Notes: a model not told the origin generated them from the sequence alone. 64,000 nucleotides of DNA from CAYWBU01 sp942491525 (GCA_942491525.1 CALOBW010000044.1:215551-279550), one strand, 5' to 3'. Positions 24,867 to 33,837 are shown, numbered from the stretch's first letter. Numbers and translations are program-made.

Positions 24867-25720
24867 AGAACCTGCTCCACGGCCCGGTCCTTGGTCTTCT
24901 GCGTGCTAAGATAGTAGGCCCAGAGCAGCAGCCCCATGATCAGGGTCAGCACCACACTGGCGGCCGAGCCCACAGGCCAGTTGCCGGTGGTCAGGAACTG
25001 ATTCTTGATGAAGTTGCCCAGCAGCATATTCTGGCCGCCGCCCAGCAGGTCCGGAATGTAGAAGAGACCCAGCGTCGGCAGAAAGACCATGGTGCAGCCG
25101 GCAATGATGCCGGGCATGGTCATGGGCAGAATGATTCTGAAAAAACAGTGACGACTGGTGGCGCCCAGATCGCGGGCGGCCTCAATCAGGCGATAGTCCA
25201 ACTTGGTCACCGATGAGAAGAGCGGCATGATCATGAAGGGCAGCAGGGCGTAGACCAGGCCGACCAACACCGCACCCTCGGTATAGAGAATCTGCAGCGG
25301 CTCGGCGATCAGACCCAATTTCAGCAGCAGGCTGTTCAGAATCCCGTTAGCCTTAAAAAGAATTATCAGCGAGTAGGTTCTGATCAGCGATGAGGTCCAG
25401 AAGGGGATAATCATCAGAATAATCAGATAACCACGCACTCGTTCGGGCAGGCGGGCCAGGATGAAGGCGAAGGGATAGCCGGCCAGAAGGGTTATCAGAG
25501 TCGTGGCAAAGGCATATCGCAACGAATAGAGGCTGACCTTCATAAACACGGGGCTGAAGAGCTCCCGATAGTTCTCAAGCGTGAAGCTCAGGCGGAACAT
25601 ATTCTCGGGGTCGCGGGTCATGAAACTGACCGCAATCACGAAGAGGTGCGGAATGATCACAAAGAAGCTGATCCAGGTGAGGGTCGTAAACACGGCTACG
25701 CGCCGGAACTTACCCTGCAT
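24863..25720 (-). CDS. potB: Polyamine ABC transporter permease PotB
   Basis: The 285-residue permease has six membrane spans and the coupling loop EAARDLGATSRHCFFRIILPMTMPGIIAG. Other family marks are MIIPFWTSSLIRTYS and PDLLGGGQNMLLGNFI. Its ATG is embedded in the potA stop (TGATG), and its end overlaps potC by 4 bp. It pairs with PotC in the membrane, with PotA bound below. Confidence 0.92.
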   Translation of the reverse strand: MQGKFRRVAVFTTLTWISFFVIIPHLFVIAVSFMTRDPENMFRLSFTLENYRELFSPVFMKVSLYSLRYAFATTLITLLAGYPFAFILARLPERVRGYLIILMIIPFWTSSLIRTYSLIILFKANGILNSLLLKLGLIAEPLQILYTEGAVLVGLVYALLPFMIMPLFSSVTKLDYRLIEAARDLGATSRHCFFRIILPMTMPGIIAGCTMVFLPTLGLFYIPDLLGGGQNMLLGNFIKNQFLTTGNWPVGSAASVVLTLIMGLLLWAYYLSTQKTKDRAVEQVL

Positions 25721-26799
25721 CAGAAAACCACCTCCCAGCCATGGAGCCAGTCAACATGCACGCGCTGGCCATCACGGTAGACCACATCCTCCTCGTCCTC
25801 GTTGAAGAACTGAGTTACGAAGATGGTCTCGCCGGCATCCAGGCTGATGATCAGATCAACCGTCTTGCCCTTGTAGATGACCTCCGTAACCTTACCGGCC
25901 AGGGACGGCCCGCTGATCTCGGCGGTCTCATCACGGGTTACCATGATATCTTCAGGCCGCAGCAGCACCTGCACATTCTGATTGGCGCTGAACTTCTTGT
26001 CATTGACCACATTGAAGTGCTGGCCATGAATATCAACCGTCGCAATATCGGTCTCCGCACCGACTACCTGCCCATTGAAGACATTGATCTCACCCACGAA
26101 GCGCGCCACAAACATGTTGGCCGGATTCTCATAGATCTGGGTCGGGCTGCCGACCTGCTCCACACGGCCCTCGTTCATGACGACGATGCGGTCGGACATG
26201 CTGATGGCCTCCTCCTGGTCATGGGTCACAAAGATAAAGGTAATGCCGAGCTGCCGGTGCAGACGCTTAAGCTCCAGCTGCATCTCCTGGCGCAGGCGGT
26301 AGTCCAGGGCGCTCAGGGGTTCATCCAGTAGCAGCACCTTGGGTTTATTGACAATGGCGCGCGCAATGGCCACCCGCTGCTGCTGACCGCCCGAAAGCTG
26401 CTGGGGCCGGCGATTCTCCAGGCCATCCAGTTTGACAATCCGCAGCGCCTCCATAACCTCATCCTGAATGGCGGCACGGCTGTGGCGCTTCATTTTGAGA
26501 CCGAAGGCCACATTATCAAAGACGTTCATGTGCGGAAAGAGCGCGTAGCTCTGGAAAACGGTGTTAACGTTGCGGCGGTTGGGCGGCAGATCATTGAGCC
26601 TCAGTCCCTGCATGCTGATTGAGCCGGTATCCGGAGTCTCAAAACCGGCGATCAGACGCAGGACCGTGGTTTTACCGCAGCCGGAGGGGCCCAACAGAGT
26701 CAGGAACTCGCCCTCATAGATATCAAGGTCAAGGTTGTCAACTGCAACTACATCGGAGTAGTTTCTAGTTACTTCCTCCAGACGAATAATGGGCGTCAT
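25720..26799 (-). CDS. potA: Polyamine ABC transporter ATPase PotA
   Basis: The 359-residue ATPase carries Walker A GPSGCGKTT, the Q-loop in NTVFQSYALFPHM, signature LSGGQQQRVAIARA, Walker B VLLLDEPLSALD and the H-loop VTHDQEEA. A C-terminal TOBE regulatory domain follows from about residue 240 (LLRPEDIMV). GGAGG lies 9 bases before the ATG at 26799. It is the first gene of potABCD and powers polyamine uptake. The promoter probably lies in the AT-rich DNA at 26800-26930. Confidence 0.93.
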   Translation of the reverse strand: MTPIIRLEEVTRNYSDVVAVDNLDLDIYEGEFLTLLGPSGCGKTTVLRLIAGFETPDTGSISMQGLRLNDLPPNRRNVNTVFQSYALFPHMNVFDNVAFGLKMKRHSRAAIQDEVMEALRIVKLDGLENRRPQQLSGGQQQRVAIARAIVNKPKVLLLDEPLSALDYRLRQEMQLELKRLHRQLGITFIFVTHDQEEAISMSDRIVVMNEGRVEQVGSPTQIYENPANMFVARFVGEINVFNGQVVGAETDIATVDIHGQHFNVVNDKKFSANQNVQVLLRPEDIMVTRDETAEISGPSLAGKVTEVIYKGKTVDLIISLDAGETIFVTQFFNEDEEDVVYRDGQRVHVDWLHGWEVVF

Positions 26800-26927
26800 C
26801 CATTGTGTCCTCCAGCATTATTAATATTGCGCGAGATATCTAAACGAGTTTCAATGATTTAGCAACTTAATTCTGACGTCCACTCTGCAGCAGAATAAAA
26901 CCCACAATATCAGGTCTCTAAAATCAA

Positions 26928-27113
26928 TCAAACGAAGCGGCCGAGCCGATAGCGCACGGCGGCCACCAATCTCTGCAGTTCGCTGTCGTCAAGCTTGTTG
27001 AGAAACTCCAGATTCTGGTCGGTCTCCAGCATCTGCCGCAGGGTGAGCAGCAGCTGTTCCTTGGGAATGGCCCTTAAATATGGCGGTCTGATTATCTGAT
27101 GTGATAGGTTCAT
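26928..27113 (-). CDS. Small hypothetical protein, 61 residues
   Basis: The frame encodes a mostly helical, charged peptide (KEQLLLTLRQMLETDQNLEF, then LDDSELQRLVAAVRYRLGRF). The regular amphipathic pattern looks like real protein, but there is no convincing ribosome binding site and no family I recognise. It sits alone in the 463-bp gap between potA and the binding-protein gene; the rest of that gap shows nothing but AT-rich DNA. Confidence 0.4.
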   Translation of the reverse strand: MNLSHQIIRPPYLRAIPKEQLLLTLRQMLETDQNLEFLNKLDDSELQRLVAAVRYRLGRFV

Positions 27114-27262
27114 GTCTTATACGTAAGCGCCAATCGGCCCGTGTCCAGATCCGACTCAGAAGATTTTTATAAGGCGGCGTCTTTCCAATAAAGAAAAAAT
27201 AAATCTCAATATCATGGAAATATCCCAACATAAATCCCGTCATATCGAATTATTACAACATC

Positions 27263-27988
27263 CTATTCCAACTTTGAGCGGTTCGACTCAAAGGCACCAC
27301 TGCGCTGCAACTCATTAAATGCCCGTTGAATTCGCCCAACAAGCTCCGGGGAACTCTTGCGGTTGAGGGCCATATAAAACTCATAACTCTGATTCAGGTC
27401 AAAGCGCGGACTGATGCTTGCCGCCGGAATACCGTCACGCGCCAGCAGATGCTCCAGGGTGCCCTCTTCTCCGGGAATCAGGTCCACGCGGCCAGCCAGG
27501 AGCTTGCGCAGATTCAGATCGAATCGATCAACCACCTCATATCCGCTAAGACCATGGGCATCAAAATAATCATGCATATAACTGCCTTTATGCAGGCCGA
27601 GGCGATACCCCCTCACATCCTCAAGTTTCGACAGCTTGATATCATCACGACCCGCCAGCGAGTAGAGCTTGGGATGCAAGCTTATTATGGGCCCGATCCA
27701 ATGGAAGTACCTCTCCCGCTCAGCATTACGGCCGATTGAATAGATCAGAACATCTGGCTGACTGCGCGCCTTCTCGATAATCCCGCTCCAGATGCCCACC
27801 CGGATCTCATAGTCGATACCGGCTCTGGCCAGAGTCATCTCGACAATCCTGGTGGATGAGCCCGTTATCTTGCCATCTTGCGTATAGTTGTAGGGCGCCC
27901 ACTCCTCAGTCAAGACCAGCAGCTCCGCCGCCGCCGGATTGGAATGAATAAGGCCCGCCATAAGCACTAAGCACAAGAAAAGACGCAT
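27263..27988 (-). CDS. Periplasmic solute-binding protein, family 3 (amino-acid-type)
   Basis: From ATG 27988 (a TTG two codons earlier is possible) the product has 241 residues. A signal peptide (RLFLCLVLMAGLIHSNPAAA) precedes a family 3 binding domain: LVLTEEWAPYNYTQDGKITGSSTRIV, YSIGRNAERERYFHWIGPI, and LRKLLAGRVDLIPGEEGTL. No permease or ATPase gene is next to it, so it is an orphan. Such proteins can serve a distant transporter or sense ligands for a signalling protein. The ligand is probably an amino acid or other small polar compound. Confidence 0.8.
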   Translation of the reverse strand: MRLFLCLVLMAGLIHSNPAAAELLVLTEEWAPYNYTQDGKITGSSTRIVEMTLARAGIDYEIRVGIWSGIIEKARSQPDVLIYSIGRNAERERYFHWIGPIISLHPKLYSLAGRDDIKLSKLEDVRGYRLGLHKGSYMHDYFDAHGLSGYEVVDRFDLNLRKLLAGRVDLIPGEEGTLEHLLARDGIPAASISPRFDLNQSYEFYMALNRKSSPELVGRIQRAFNELQRSGAFESNRSKLE

Positions 27989-28027
27989 GCTCAAAAAATA
28001 AGCGGGCCTAATTAAGATGCAAGCTGA

Positions 28028-28936
28028 CTAACCCCAGAGTTCCGCCGGATAGTCGCCGGCAGCTATCAGCTCTCTGATGCTGGTCTCCACGTACGGCTTA
28101 TCCTCCTGATAAGTCACCCCGAACCAGGCAGATGCGGTGGGCAGCACCCGCACCCGCGCCAGCCTGGCCTTGATCAGGGCATTGACCACCGATGGAATGT
28201 AGAACTCAGACTTCAGCTCCTGACCCTGCTCATCCAGAAAGGCGCCGAACATCACACCCAGATGCTTGAAGATCGAAGGGGTGAAGCCCCACATGTTCAT
28301 GGAGACCGCCTCATCGCCACTCAGCCTGGCAGCTTCGCCATCCTCGAGCGGATAGCTGGCCGCCTCGCCGTCGCGGCTGATGGCGGTGATCTCAGTCACA
28401 CCGGCCAAATTGGCGCCGTCCAGACGGCAGACGCCGCGCGAAACAGTCCCGAAATCGGAGAGGGTCCTGCGCAGGGTGAAACCCACCATGCAGTAGTCGG
28501 CCTGGTCGCCGTCCTGGGCCCTGCTCAGATAGTCGGCCGCCACCTTGAAGGCATCGGCGCCGTAGAAGTCATCGCCGTTGATCACCACGAAGGGCTCGCC
28601 GACAAACTCCTCGGCCATCAGGATGGCATGACCCGTACCCCAGGGCTTTGCGCGCCCTGCGGGCACCGCGTGGCCCTCGGGCAGCCGGTCCAGCTCCTGA
28701 AAGGCATACTCAACCTTAATCTTGCTCTCATACCTGGAGCCGATGGCCTCCCTGAAGGCCTGCTCAATATCGCGGCGGATGATGAAGACGATCTTGCCGA
28801 AGCCGGCCCTGATCGCGTCATAGACCGAATAGTCGATAATGGTCTCACCGTTCGGACCGACACTGTCAAGCTGTTTAAGGCCGCCATAGCGCGACCCCAT
28901 GCCGGCCGCCAGAACTACTACTGTAGGTTTATTCAT
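28028..28936 (-). CDS. Sugar-phosphate nucleotidyltransferase
   Basis: From ATG 28936 (GGGAG upstream) the product has 302 residues. The nucleotide-binding signature is VVVLAAGMGSRYGGLKQLDSV, and the metal-binding Asp pair lies in VVINGDDFYG. The GHAILMAEEFVGEPFV segment is typical of this group. The enzyme should activate a sugar-1-phosphate with UTP or another NTP. A NahK-like sugar kinase lies 1.3 kb upstream on the same strand, separated only by an opposing small gene, and these two families are often neighbours. A salvage route from free N-acetylhexosamine to its UDP form is therefore plausible. The exact substrate is inferred. Confidence 0.82.
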   Translation of the reverse strand: MNKPTVVVLAAGMGSRYGGLKQLDSVGPNGETIIDYSVYDAIRAGFGKIVFIIRRDIEQAFREAIGSRYESKIKVEYAFQELDRLPEGHAVPAGRAKPWGTGHAILMAEEFVGEPFVVINGDDFYGADAFKVAADYLSRAQDGDQADYCMVGFTLRRTLSDFGTVSRGVCRLDGANLAGVTEITAISRDGEAASYPLEDGEAARLSGDEAVSMNMWGFTPSIFKHLGVMFGAFLDEQGQELKSEFYIPSVVNALIKARLARVRVLPTASAWFGVTYQEDKPYVETSIRELIAAGDYPAELWG

Positions 28937-29055
28937 TAAATACTCCCGCATTAAATATGTATGCCTATTAACAGAGAGTTCCAGGTTGAGCAAGTTATGG
29001 CTAAGCCCCAAACTGCCCCTTGACTATAATATGATTTGTGCTAGATGCCTCAGGC

Positions 29056-29349
29056 ATGAGAAAAACATTTAAATTGACCCACCCCAAAATCAACCCTGAC
29101 AGACTTGTTGAATCCATCAAACATGATATCAAGAAATATCTAAAACGCGAACGCGGCAAGAACCTGCCTGAGGGTGTCGATTTCTGGGACTTCAACTGCA
29201 AATTCGGCGCCACTGAGGCCGAGGCAGAAACAGTCCACGTGGCTGACATCAACAAGCTGATCGACCAGGCGGCTGAGCGGCAGATTGAGTCATTCTATGT
29301 GGAGATCCTGGCCAAACCGGGCCACCGCAGCAAAAGGCCGACAGATTAG
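29056..29349 (+). CDS. DUF6172 family protein
   Basis: The product of 97 residues from ATG 29056 starts MRKTFKLTHPKINPDRLVES and continues with KKYLKRERGKNLPEGVDFWDF and FGATEAEAETVHVADINKLI. I recognise this as the small conserved family labelled DUF6172; its role is unknown. A GTG 18 bases upstream is possible but the family starts at this Met. It is on the opposite strand between the kinase and nucleotidyltransferase genes, and its stop overlaps the kinase stop by 4 bp. Confidence 0.8.
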   Translation: MRKTFKLTHPKINPDRLVESIKHDIKKYLKRERGKNLPEGVDFWDFNCKFGATEAEAETVHVADINKLIDQAAERQIESFYVEILAKPGHRSKRPTD

Positions 29350-30410
29350 GCTCTGAGAGCCGCCACCACAGCCTGCATCCTCACCTCCTGCACCAGCATT
29401 GATTCCAGCAGTTTGAAGTGCGTGCGGCAGCGGTCCCGATTCTGCCCCGCATAGACCGTCTTGAAGTAGCCGTCACCCTGCAGATAGTCCGTCAGAAAGC
29501 GGATGGCCACCTCATAGGTGATCAGCTGGCCGCCGAAGACCAGATTCTCAATCTCCTGCGGCAGCAGGCAGTCGCTCTCCAGATAACCGCGCACCAATGC
29601 CTCAAAGATGGGCAGCTGCATCGTGACTTTACTCAGATCACGCTCATCCTCGACCGCCGGGGTGGTGAAGGAGCGCACCATGTCGCCGAAGTCATAGATA
29701 CTCAGGCCCGGCATGACCGTGTCCAGATCGATCACGCAGAGCCCTTCGCCGGAGGCCTCGTCCATCAGCACGTTGTTGATCTTGGTGTCATTGTGGGTGA
29801 TGCGCAGGGGCAGCTGCTCCAGCAGGGTGTGGCGCGCCAGATGGGCGTGCTGCCGCGCCAGTTCGATCTCAGCCGTCACCGAGGCGGCCCGACCGAGCGG
29901 ATCAAGCCTGACGGCCTCTTCCAGAGCTTCATAGCGTTTGCGGGTGTCATGAAAATCAGGGATGGTCACGTGCAGCTTATCAGGCGGCAGTTTGGCCACC
30001 AGCTGCTGGAAGCGGCCGAAGGCCCGGGCCGCCTGGTAGGCCTGCTGCGGGCCGCGGCAGACATCAAAGCTGGCGGCGTCCTCAATGAAGAGATAGGTGC
30101 GCCAGCAGTCGCCGCCACTGTCCACATGGTAGTTGGCGCCCTCATTGGTAGGCACCAGGCTCAAAGAGCGGCGCGAACCCTCCGGCCCCAGCTGCGCATG
30201 ACAGCAGCCGGTCACCAGCGCGATGTTCTCCATCAGACCGGCCGGATCTTTGAAGACATTCGTATTGATGCGCTGGTGGATGTAGCGGTCAATGGTGCCG
30301 GCCCGGTCAAAGGCCGACAGGTAGGTGTCATTGATGTGGCCGCTGCCGTAGGGCCGGGAGGAGATATACTCCCCGTGGATGCTGAAATTGGCGACAATCT
30401 CTCTAATCAT
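29346..30410 (-). CDS. Phosphotransferase-family sugar kinase (N-acetylhexosamine 1-kinase-like)
   Basis: The 354-residue protein has the aminoglycoside/choline kinase fold. The catalytic loop is LRITHNDTKINNVLMD, with the base Asp, and the metal-binding Asp lies in GLCVIDLDTVMPGLSIYDFGDMVR. N-terminal GSGHINDTYL is the nucleotide loop. This set of motifs matches NahK-type enzymes that phosphorylate GlcNAc/GalNAc at C1. GGAG precedes ATG 30410. The nucleotidyltransferase at 28028 is the likely next enzyme. The substrate call rests on family resemblance. Confidence 0.82.
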   Translation of the reverse strand: MIREIVANFSIHGEYISSRPYGSGHINDTYLSAFDRAGTIDRYIHQRINTNVFKDPAGLMENIALVTGCCHAQLGPEGSRRSLSLVPTNEGANYHVDSGGDCWRTYLFIEDAASFDVCRGPQQAYQAARAFGRFQQLVAKLPPDKLHVTIPDFHDTRKRYEALEEAVRLDPLGRAASVTAEIELARQHAHLARHTLLEQLPLRITHNDTKINNVLMDEASGEGLCVIDLDTVMPGLSIYDFGDMVRSFTTPAVEDERDLSKVTMQLPIFEALVRGYLESDCLLPQEIENLVFGGQLITYEVAIRFLTDYLQGDGYFKTVYAGQNRDRCRTHFKLLESMLVQEVRMQAVVAALRA

Positions 30411-30418
30411 ATGCGCTC

Positions 30419-30451
30419 CAAAAAATTAAGGCCCCGAGCAGGGCCTTAATT
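30419..30451 (-). terminator. Terminator between ychF and the sugar kinase
   Basis: AATTAAGGCCC pairs with GGGCCTTAATT around 30424-30451. On the minus strand it is followed by TTTTTT, which runs directly into the GGAG of the kinase gene. It ends the ychF transcript. Confidence 0.8.
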
Positions 30452-30481
30452 CGTATCACATACGGGATTTTCTTTGTCCAT

Positions 30482-31588
30482 CTAAACATTGAAGCGGAAG
30501 AAGATCACGTCTCCATCCTTGACCTCATACTCCTTGCCCTCGATGCGCAACTTGCCGGCCTCCTTGATCTTGGCCTCGCTGCCCAGTTCGAAGAGATCCT
30601 CGCAGTGGTAGATCTCGGCCTTGATGAAGCCGCGCTCAAAATCGGTATGGATGATGCCGGCGGCCTGGGGCGCCTTGGAGCCGGCCGGGAAGGTCCAGGC
30701 CCGCACCTCTTTCTCGCCGGCCGTGAAGTAGGTGTGCAGGCCGAGCATCTTGTAGCCGGCGCGGATCAGACGGTCCAGGCCCGACTCCTCCAGCCCGAGG
30801 TCGGCCAGGAACTCGGCCTTCTCCTCGGCAGACTCCAGCGCCGCGATCTCAGACTCCATCTTGCCGCAGATCACGACCACCTCGGAACCTTCGCGCTCGG
30901 CATACTCGCGCACCTGACTCACATAGTCGTTACCCTCAAGTCCGTCCTCATCCACGTTGCAGCAGTAGAGCTGGGGCTTCATGGTGATCAGATGCAGATC
31001 ATAGATCAGCTCCTTCTCACTGTCGCTCATCTCAACCGAGCGGGCCGGCTTACCCTCTTCCAGCACCGCGACCAGCTTGACCAGCAGCGGCTCAAGCGCC
31101 TTGGCCCGGTCGGAAACCTTCTTGTCATGCGACTTCAGCAGCTTGGGCAGACCGTCGCGGCGCTTGATGACCGTCTCGCAGTCAGCCAGGGCCAGCTCGA
31201 TCTCAATGGTCTCAATATCCTCGGCCGGATTGATGCGGCCCGAGACATGCGCGATGTCCTGGTCATCAAAACAGCGCACCACATGCACGATGGCGCCCAC
31301 CTGGCGGATGTGGCCCAGAAACTGGTTGCCCAGCCCCTCGCCCTTGGAGGCACCCTTGACCAGACCGGCGATGTCCACAAACTCCACCACTGCCGGAATC
31401 TCCTTCTGGGGCGGAATCAACTCCACGATCCTGGCCATGCGCTTGTCCGGCACACTGACGATGCCCACATTGGGCTCGATGGTGCAGAAGGGATAGTTGG
31501 CCGCCTCGGCCGGGGCCGAAGTCAGGGCTGAAAATATGGTTGATTTGCCCACATTGGGCAGTCCGACAATTCCACAGTTAAGCTGCAT
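30482..31588 (-). CDS. ychF: Redox-regulated ATPase/GTPase YchF (OLA1 family)
   Basis: The 368-residue protein begins MQLNCGIVGLPNVGKSTIFSAL with the P-loop at 9-17. The G3 region is VDIAGLVKGASKGEGLGNQFL, and the last 80 residues form the TGS domain (WTFPAGSKAPQAAGIIHTDFERGFIKAEIY). YchF hydrolyses ATP in preference to GTP, binds ribosomes and modulates translation and oxidative stress responses. Its length matches other bacterial YchF proteins. It faces away from the tyrA fusion gene. Confidence 0.95.
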   Translation of the reverse strand: MQLNCGIVGLPNVGKSTIFSALTSAPAEAANYPFCTIEPNVGIVSVPDKRMARIVELIPPQKEIPAVVEFVDIAGLVKGASKGEGLGNQFLGHIRQVGAIVHVVRCFDDQDIAHVSGRINPAEDIETIEIELALADCETVIKRRDGLPKLLKSHDKKVSDRAKALEPLLVKLVAVLEEGKPARSVEMSDSEKELIYDLHLITMKPQLYCCNVDEDGLEGNDYVSQVREYAEREGSEVVVICGKMESEIAALESAEEKAEFLADLGLEESGLDRLIRAGYKMLGLHTYFTAGEKEVRAWTFPAGSKAPQAAGIIHTDFERGFIKAEIYHCEDLFELGSEAKIKEAGKLRIEGKEYEVKDGDVIFFRFNV

Positions 31589-31720
31589 AAGCTCTTCCTC
31601 ATATCTTATTTATAGGCGCCAACCTTATGCCCCTTCCCGGTTATGATGTCAAGTTGGCTCAGAAACTCTTTGACTTACCAACAAGCACTTAGTAGATTTC
31701 GCAGATATTGGAGTGATATT

Positions 31721-33136
31721 ATGAAGATCGGTTTTCCCGGTACAATCAAAGGCTGCGCTGATGCAGTGCTGAGTTACAGCCCCCAGGCCGAGCAGCTTGA
31801 ATTTGCCACCATTCGCGAAATTTTTGAGGCCCTGGTTGACGGCCAGATCGAGCGCGGCTTCCTGCCGCTCGAGAGCATGGAGCACGGCACCGTGGCGCAG
31901 ACCCTCGACAACCTGCTTAGATATGCCAGCCGGGTCCAGATTGTGGACGCATTCTTAAAAGATCAGGACAAGGTGCGCTACATTGTGCTGGGCCTTGAGG
32001 CCTCAGAACCCTCCGGCATCGACGTCACCACGCTGGCGGTCTACCCGCGGCGCGACCGGGTCGGCATCCTGAGCTCACTGACCCGCCTGATCAGCCTGGA
32101 GGCCGGCCTCAACATGAACTCGATCCAGTCCCGGCCGGACGGCAAGGGCCAGTTCATCTTCTTCATCGATATCGAGGGCCACATCGAGGAGCCGCGGGTC
32201 AAACGCTGCATCGACACCATCGGCGAGCAGATCGTGGATACCGACGTCATCATCCTGGGCTCCTACCCCTACCTCTCGTTCAACGAGCCCCTGATCAAGA
32301 CCCTGGGCCTGATCGGCGGCAGCGGCGAGATGGGCCGCTGGTTCATCCCCTTCTTCAAGCGCCTGGGCTACGAGGTGCTGGTGGCCGGCCGCAACAGCGA
32401 GCTAAGCTACGAGGAGTGCGTGCGCCAGTCGGACGCCGTGCTGATCAACGTGCCCATCATGCACACCCCGGAAGTAATCAGCCGCATCGCACCAATCCTG
32501 AAGCCCGGCCAGCTGCTGATCGACAACACCGGCGTCAAATCCCAGATGATTGATGCCATGCTCGAACAGTGCGACCCGGGCGTCGAGATCCTCTCGATCC
32601 ACACCATGTTCGGCCCGGCCATCCACGACCTGCAGCGCGAAAACATCATCTGCATCCCCACGATACGCTCGCGCGCCAAATCAAAGGAGTTTGAGAACAT
32701 CCTGCACAAGTACGGCGCCACCATCACCAGCACGACAGCCGAGGAGCACGACAAGCTGGTGACAATCACCCAGGGGCTGGAGCACGTCACCAGCGCCGCA
32801 CGCCTGGCCACCATCCGCGAGCTGGTGGGCGACCCGACAATGCTCAGGCCCTACTCCACGCCCAACTCGCGCATCTCAAACCTGCGCGACGGCCGCATCC
32901 ATGCCGGCAAATTTGACCTCTACGCCACCATGCTCAAGGAGAACAAGCTGAGCCTGCCGACGCTCAAGATCTACCGCGCCATCATCGATCAGATCATCGC
33001 CGGCATCGAAGAGGGCCGCCCGGAGATCCTGGATGAGATCATGCAGGCCAACTTATCGGCCCTGCCTCCCGAAACAATCCAACGCTCGGTCAGAGTCTCG
33101 GAAGAGATCCAGGACCTGATCAAAGATCTGAGCTGA
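31721..33136 (+). CDS. tyrA: Prephenate dehydrogenase with N-terminal PDT remnant and ACT domain
   Basis: From ATG 31721 (GGAG at 31710-31713) the product has 471 residues. Residues 1-95 look like a shortened prephenate dehydratase: FPGTIKGCADAV, EIFEALVDGQIERGFLPLESMEHGTVAQTLDNLL. The second lobe is missing, and the catalytic TRF motif reads VRY at 85-87, so dehydratase activity is unlikely. Residues 105-180 are an ACT domain (DRVGILSSLTRLISLEAGLN, then QSRP). Residues 194-471 are TyrA: GLIGGSGEMGRWF, VLINVPIMHTPEVI, SIHTMFGPA. The enzyme should make 4-hydroxyphenylpyruvate for tyrosine, with the front part acting as sensor. An in-frame start at 31643 is less likely. Confidence 0.85.
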   Translation: MKIGFPGTIKGCADAVLSYSPQAEQLEFATIREIFEALVDGQIERGFLPLESMEHGTVAQTLDNLLRYASRVQIVDAFLKDQDKVRYIVLGLEASEPSGIDVTTLAVYPRRDRVGILSSLTRLISLEAGLNMNSIQSRPDGKGQFIFFIDIEGHIEEPRVKRCIDTIGEQIVDTDVIILGSYPYLSFNEPLIKTLGLIGGSGEMGRWFIPFFKRLGYEVLVAGRNSELSYEECVRQSDAVLINVPIMHTPEVISRIAPILKPGQLLIDNTGVKSQMIDAMLEQCDPGVEILSIHTMFGPAIHDLQRENIICIPTIRSRAKSKEFENILHKYGATITSTTAEEHDKLVTITQGLEHVTSAARLATIRELVGDPTMLRPYSTPNSRISNLRDGRIHAGKFDLYATMLKENKLSLPTLKIYRAIIDQIIAGIEEGRPEILDEIMQANLSALPPETIQRSVRVSEEIQDLIKDLS

Positions 33137-33798
33137 TGCGCCTGGCCTGCACAACCGAACTGACCACCGCCGGCACCGACCTGCTGCTCGGCCTGCTAGC
33201 CTTCGGCTGCGCCATTTTCCTCGCCAGAAGTGATCAGAGCCTCAAGAGCCGCACCTGGGCAGCTACCTTTGGCCTGCTGGGACTGGCCAGCCTGACCGGC
33301 GCCTTCCTGCACGCCTTCAGATGGACGCATCTGCTGAAACTCATGATCTGGCAACCCCTGCTGATCATCCTGAGCCTCAACGTCAGCTACCTGACGAGCG
33401 CCTTCCTGATCGACCACGTCGGCGAGAGCCGCACCCGCGAACTGCTGCCCCACCTGCTGGCCGGCGCGCTGCTGCTCTACACCATCACCATCATCCTGCC
33501 CGGCAGCTTCTGCTTCGTGCTGGGGGCCCAGGGCATCTGCATGCTCTACGGCCTCTACGTCTACAGCAGATCGAGCCTGCCCGGCGCTCACCTGATCTGG
33601 AGCGGTATCCTGACCGGCATCATCGCGGCCATGATCCAGCTCAAGCACGACCTAAGGGTCACCATCATCTGGCCCTTCGACCACAACGGCATCTTCCATC
33701 TGATTGAGATTGTGGCGCTGCTCTTGATGACGGCGGGGGTCAGAAGATCACTGCCAAAATATAAAAAGCCCTCCCAAGCTGTTGCTCAGGAGGGCTAG
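33136..33798 (+). CDS. DUF6962-like polytopic membrane protein
   Basis: The 220-residue protein has about six or seven hydrophobic helices. Conserved polar residues cluster in GAFLHAFRW, IQLKHDLRV and the end motif FDHNGIFHLIEIVAL, an arrangement of His and Asp in membrane helices reminiscent of CREST-type (ceramidase/PAQR-like) hydrolases. I assign DUF6962 with moderate certainty. Its ATG overlaps the tyrA stop (TGATG), so translation is coupled. The last codons contain the minus-strand terminator of the facing glutamate-synthase-like gene. The function is unknown. Confidence 0.7.
   Translation: MRLACTTELTTAGTDLLLGLLAFGCAIFLARSDQSLKSRTWAATFGLLGLASLTGAFLHAFRWTHLLKLMIWQPLLIILSLNVSYLTSAFLIDHVGESRTRELLPHLLAGALLLYTITIILPGSFCFVLGAQGICMLYGLYVYSRSSLPGAHLIWSGILTGIIAAMIQLKHDLRVTIIWPFDHNGIFHLIEIVALLLMTAGVRRSLPKYKKPSQAVAQEG
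33762..33796 (-). terminator. Terminator lying inside the end of the facing membrane-protein gene
   Basis: AGCCCTCC at 33767-33774 pairs with GGAGGGCT at 33789-33796. On the minus strand it is followed by TTTTTA. It would end transcription of the glutamate-synthase-like gene, yet lies wholly in the last 12 codons of the plus-strand gene. Confidence 0.75.
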
Positions 33799-33837
33799 TA
33801 TTCCTAGCGCCTTTCCAGGCGCTCCAACAAATCCAGT

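Noticed and set aside
29418..30449. 343-codon plus-strand frame opposite the sugar kinase
   Set aside because: Antisense shadow of a gene with intact kinase motifs.
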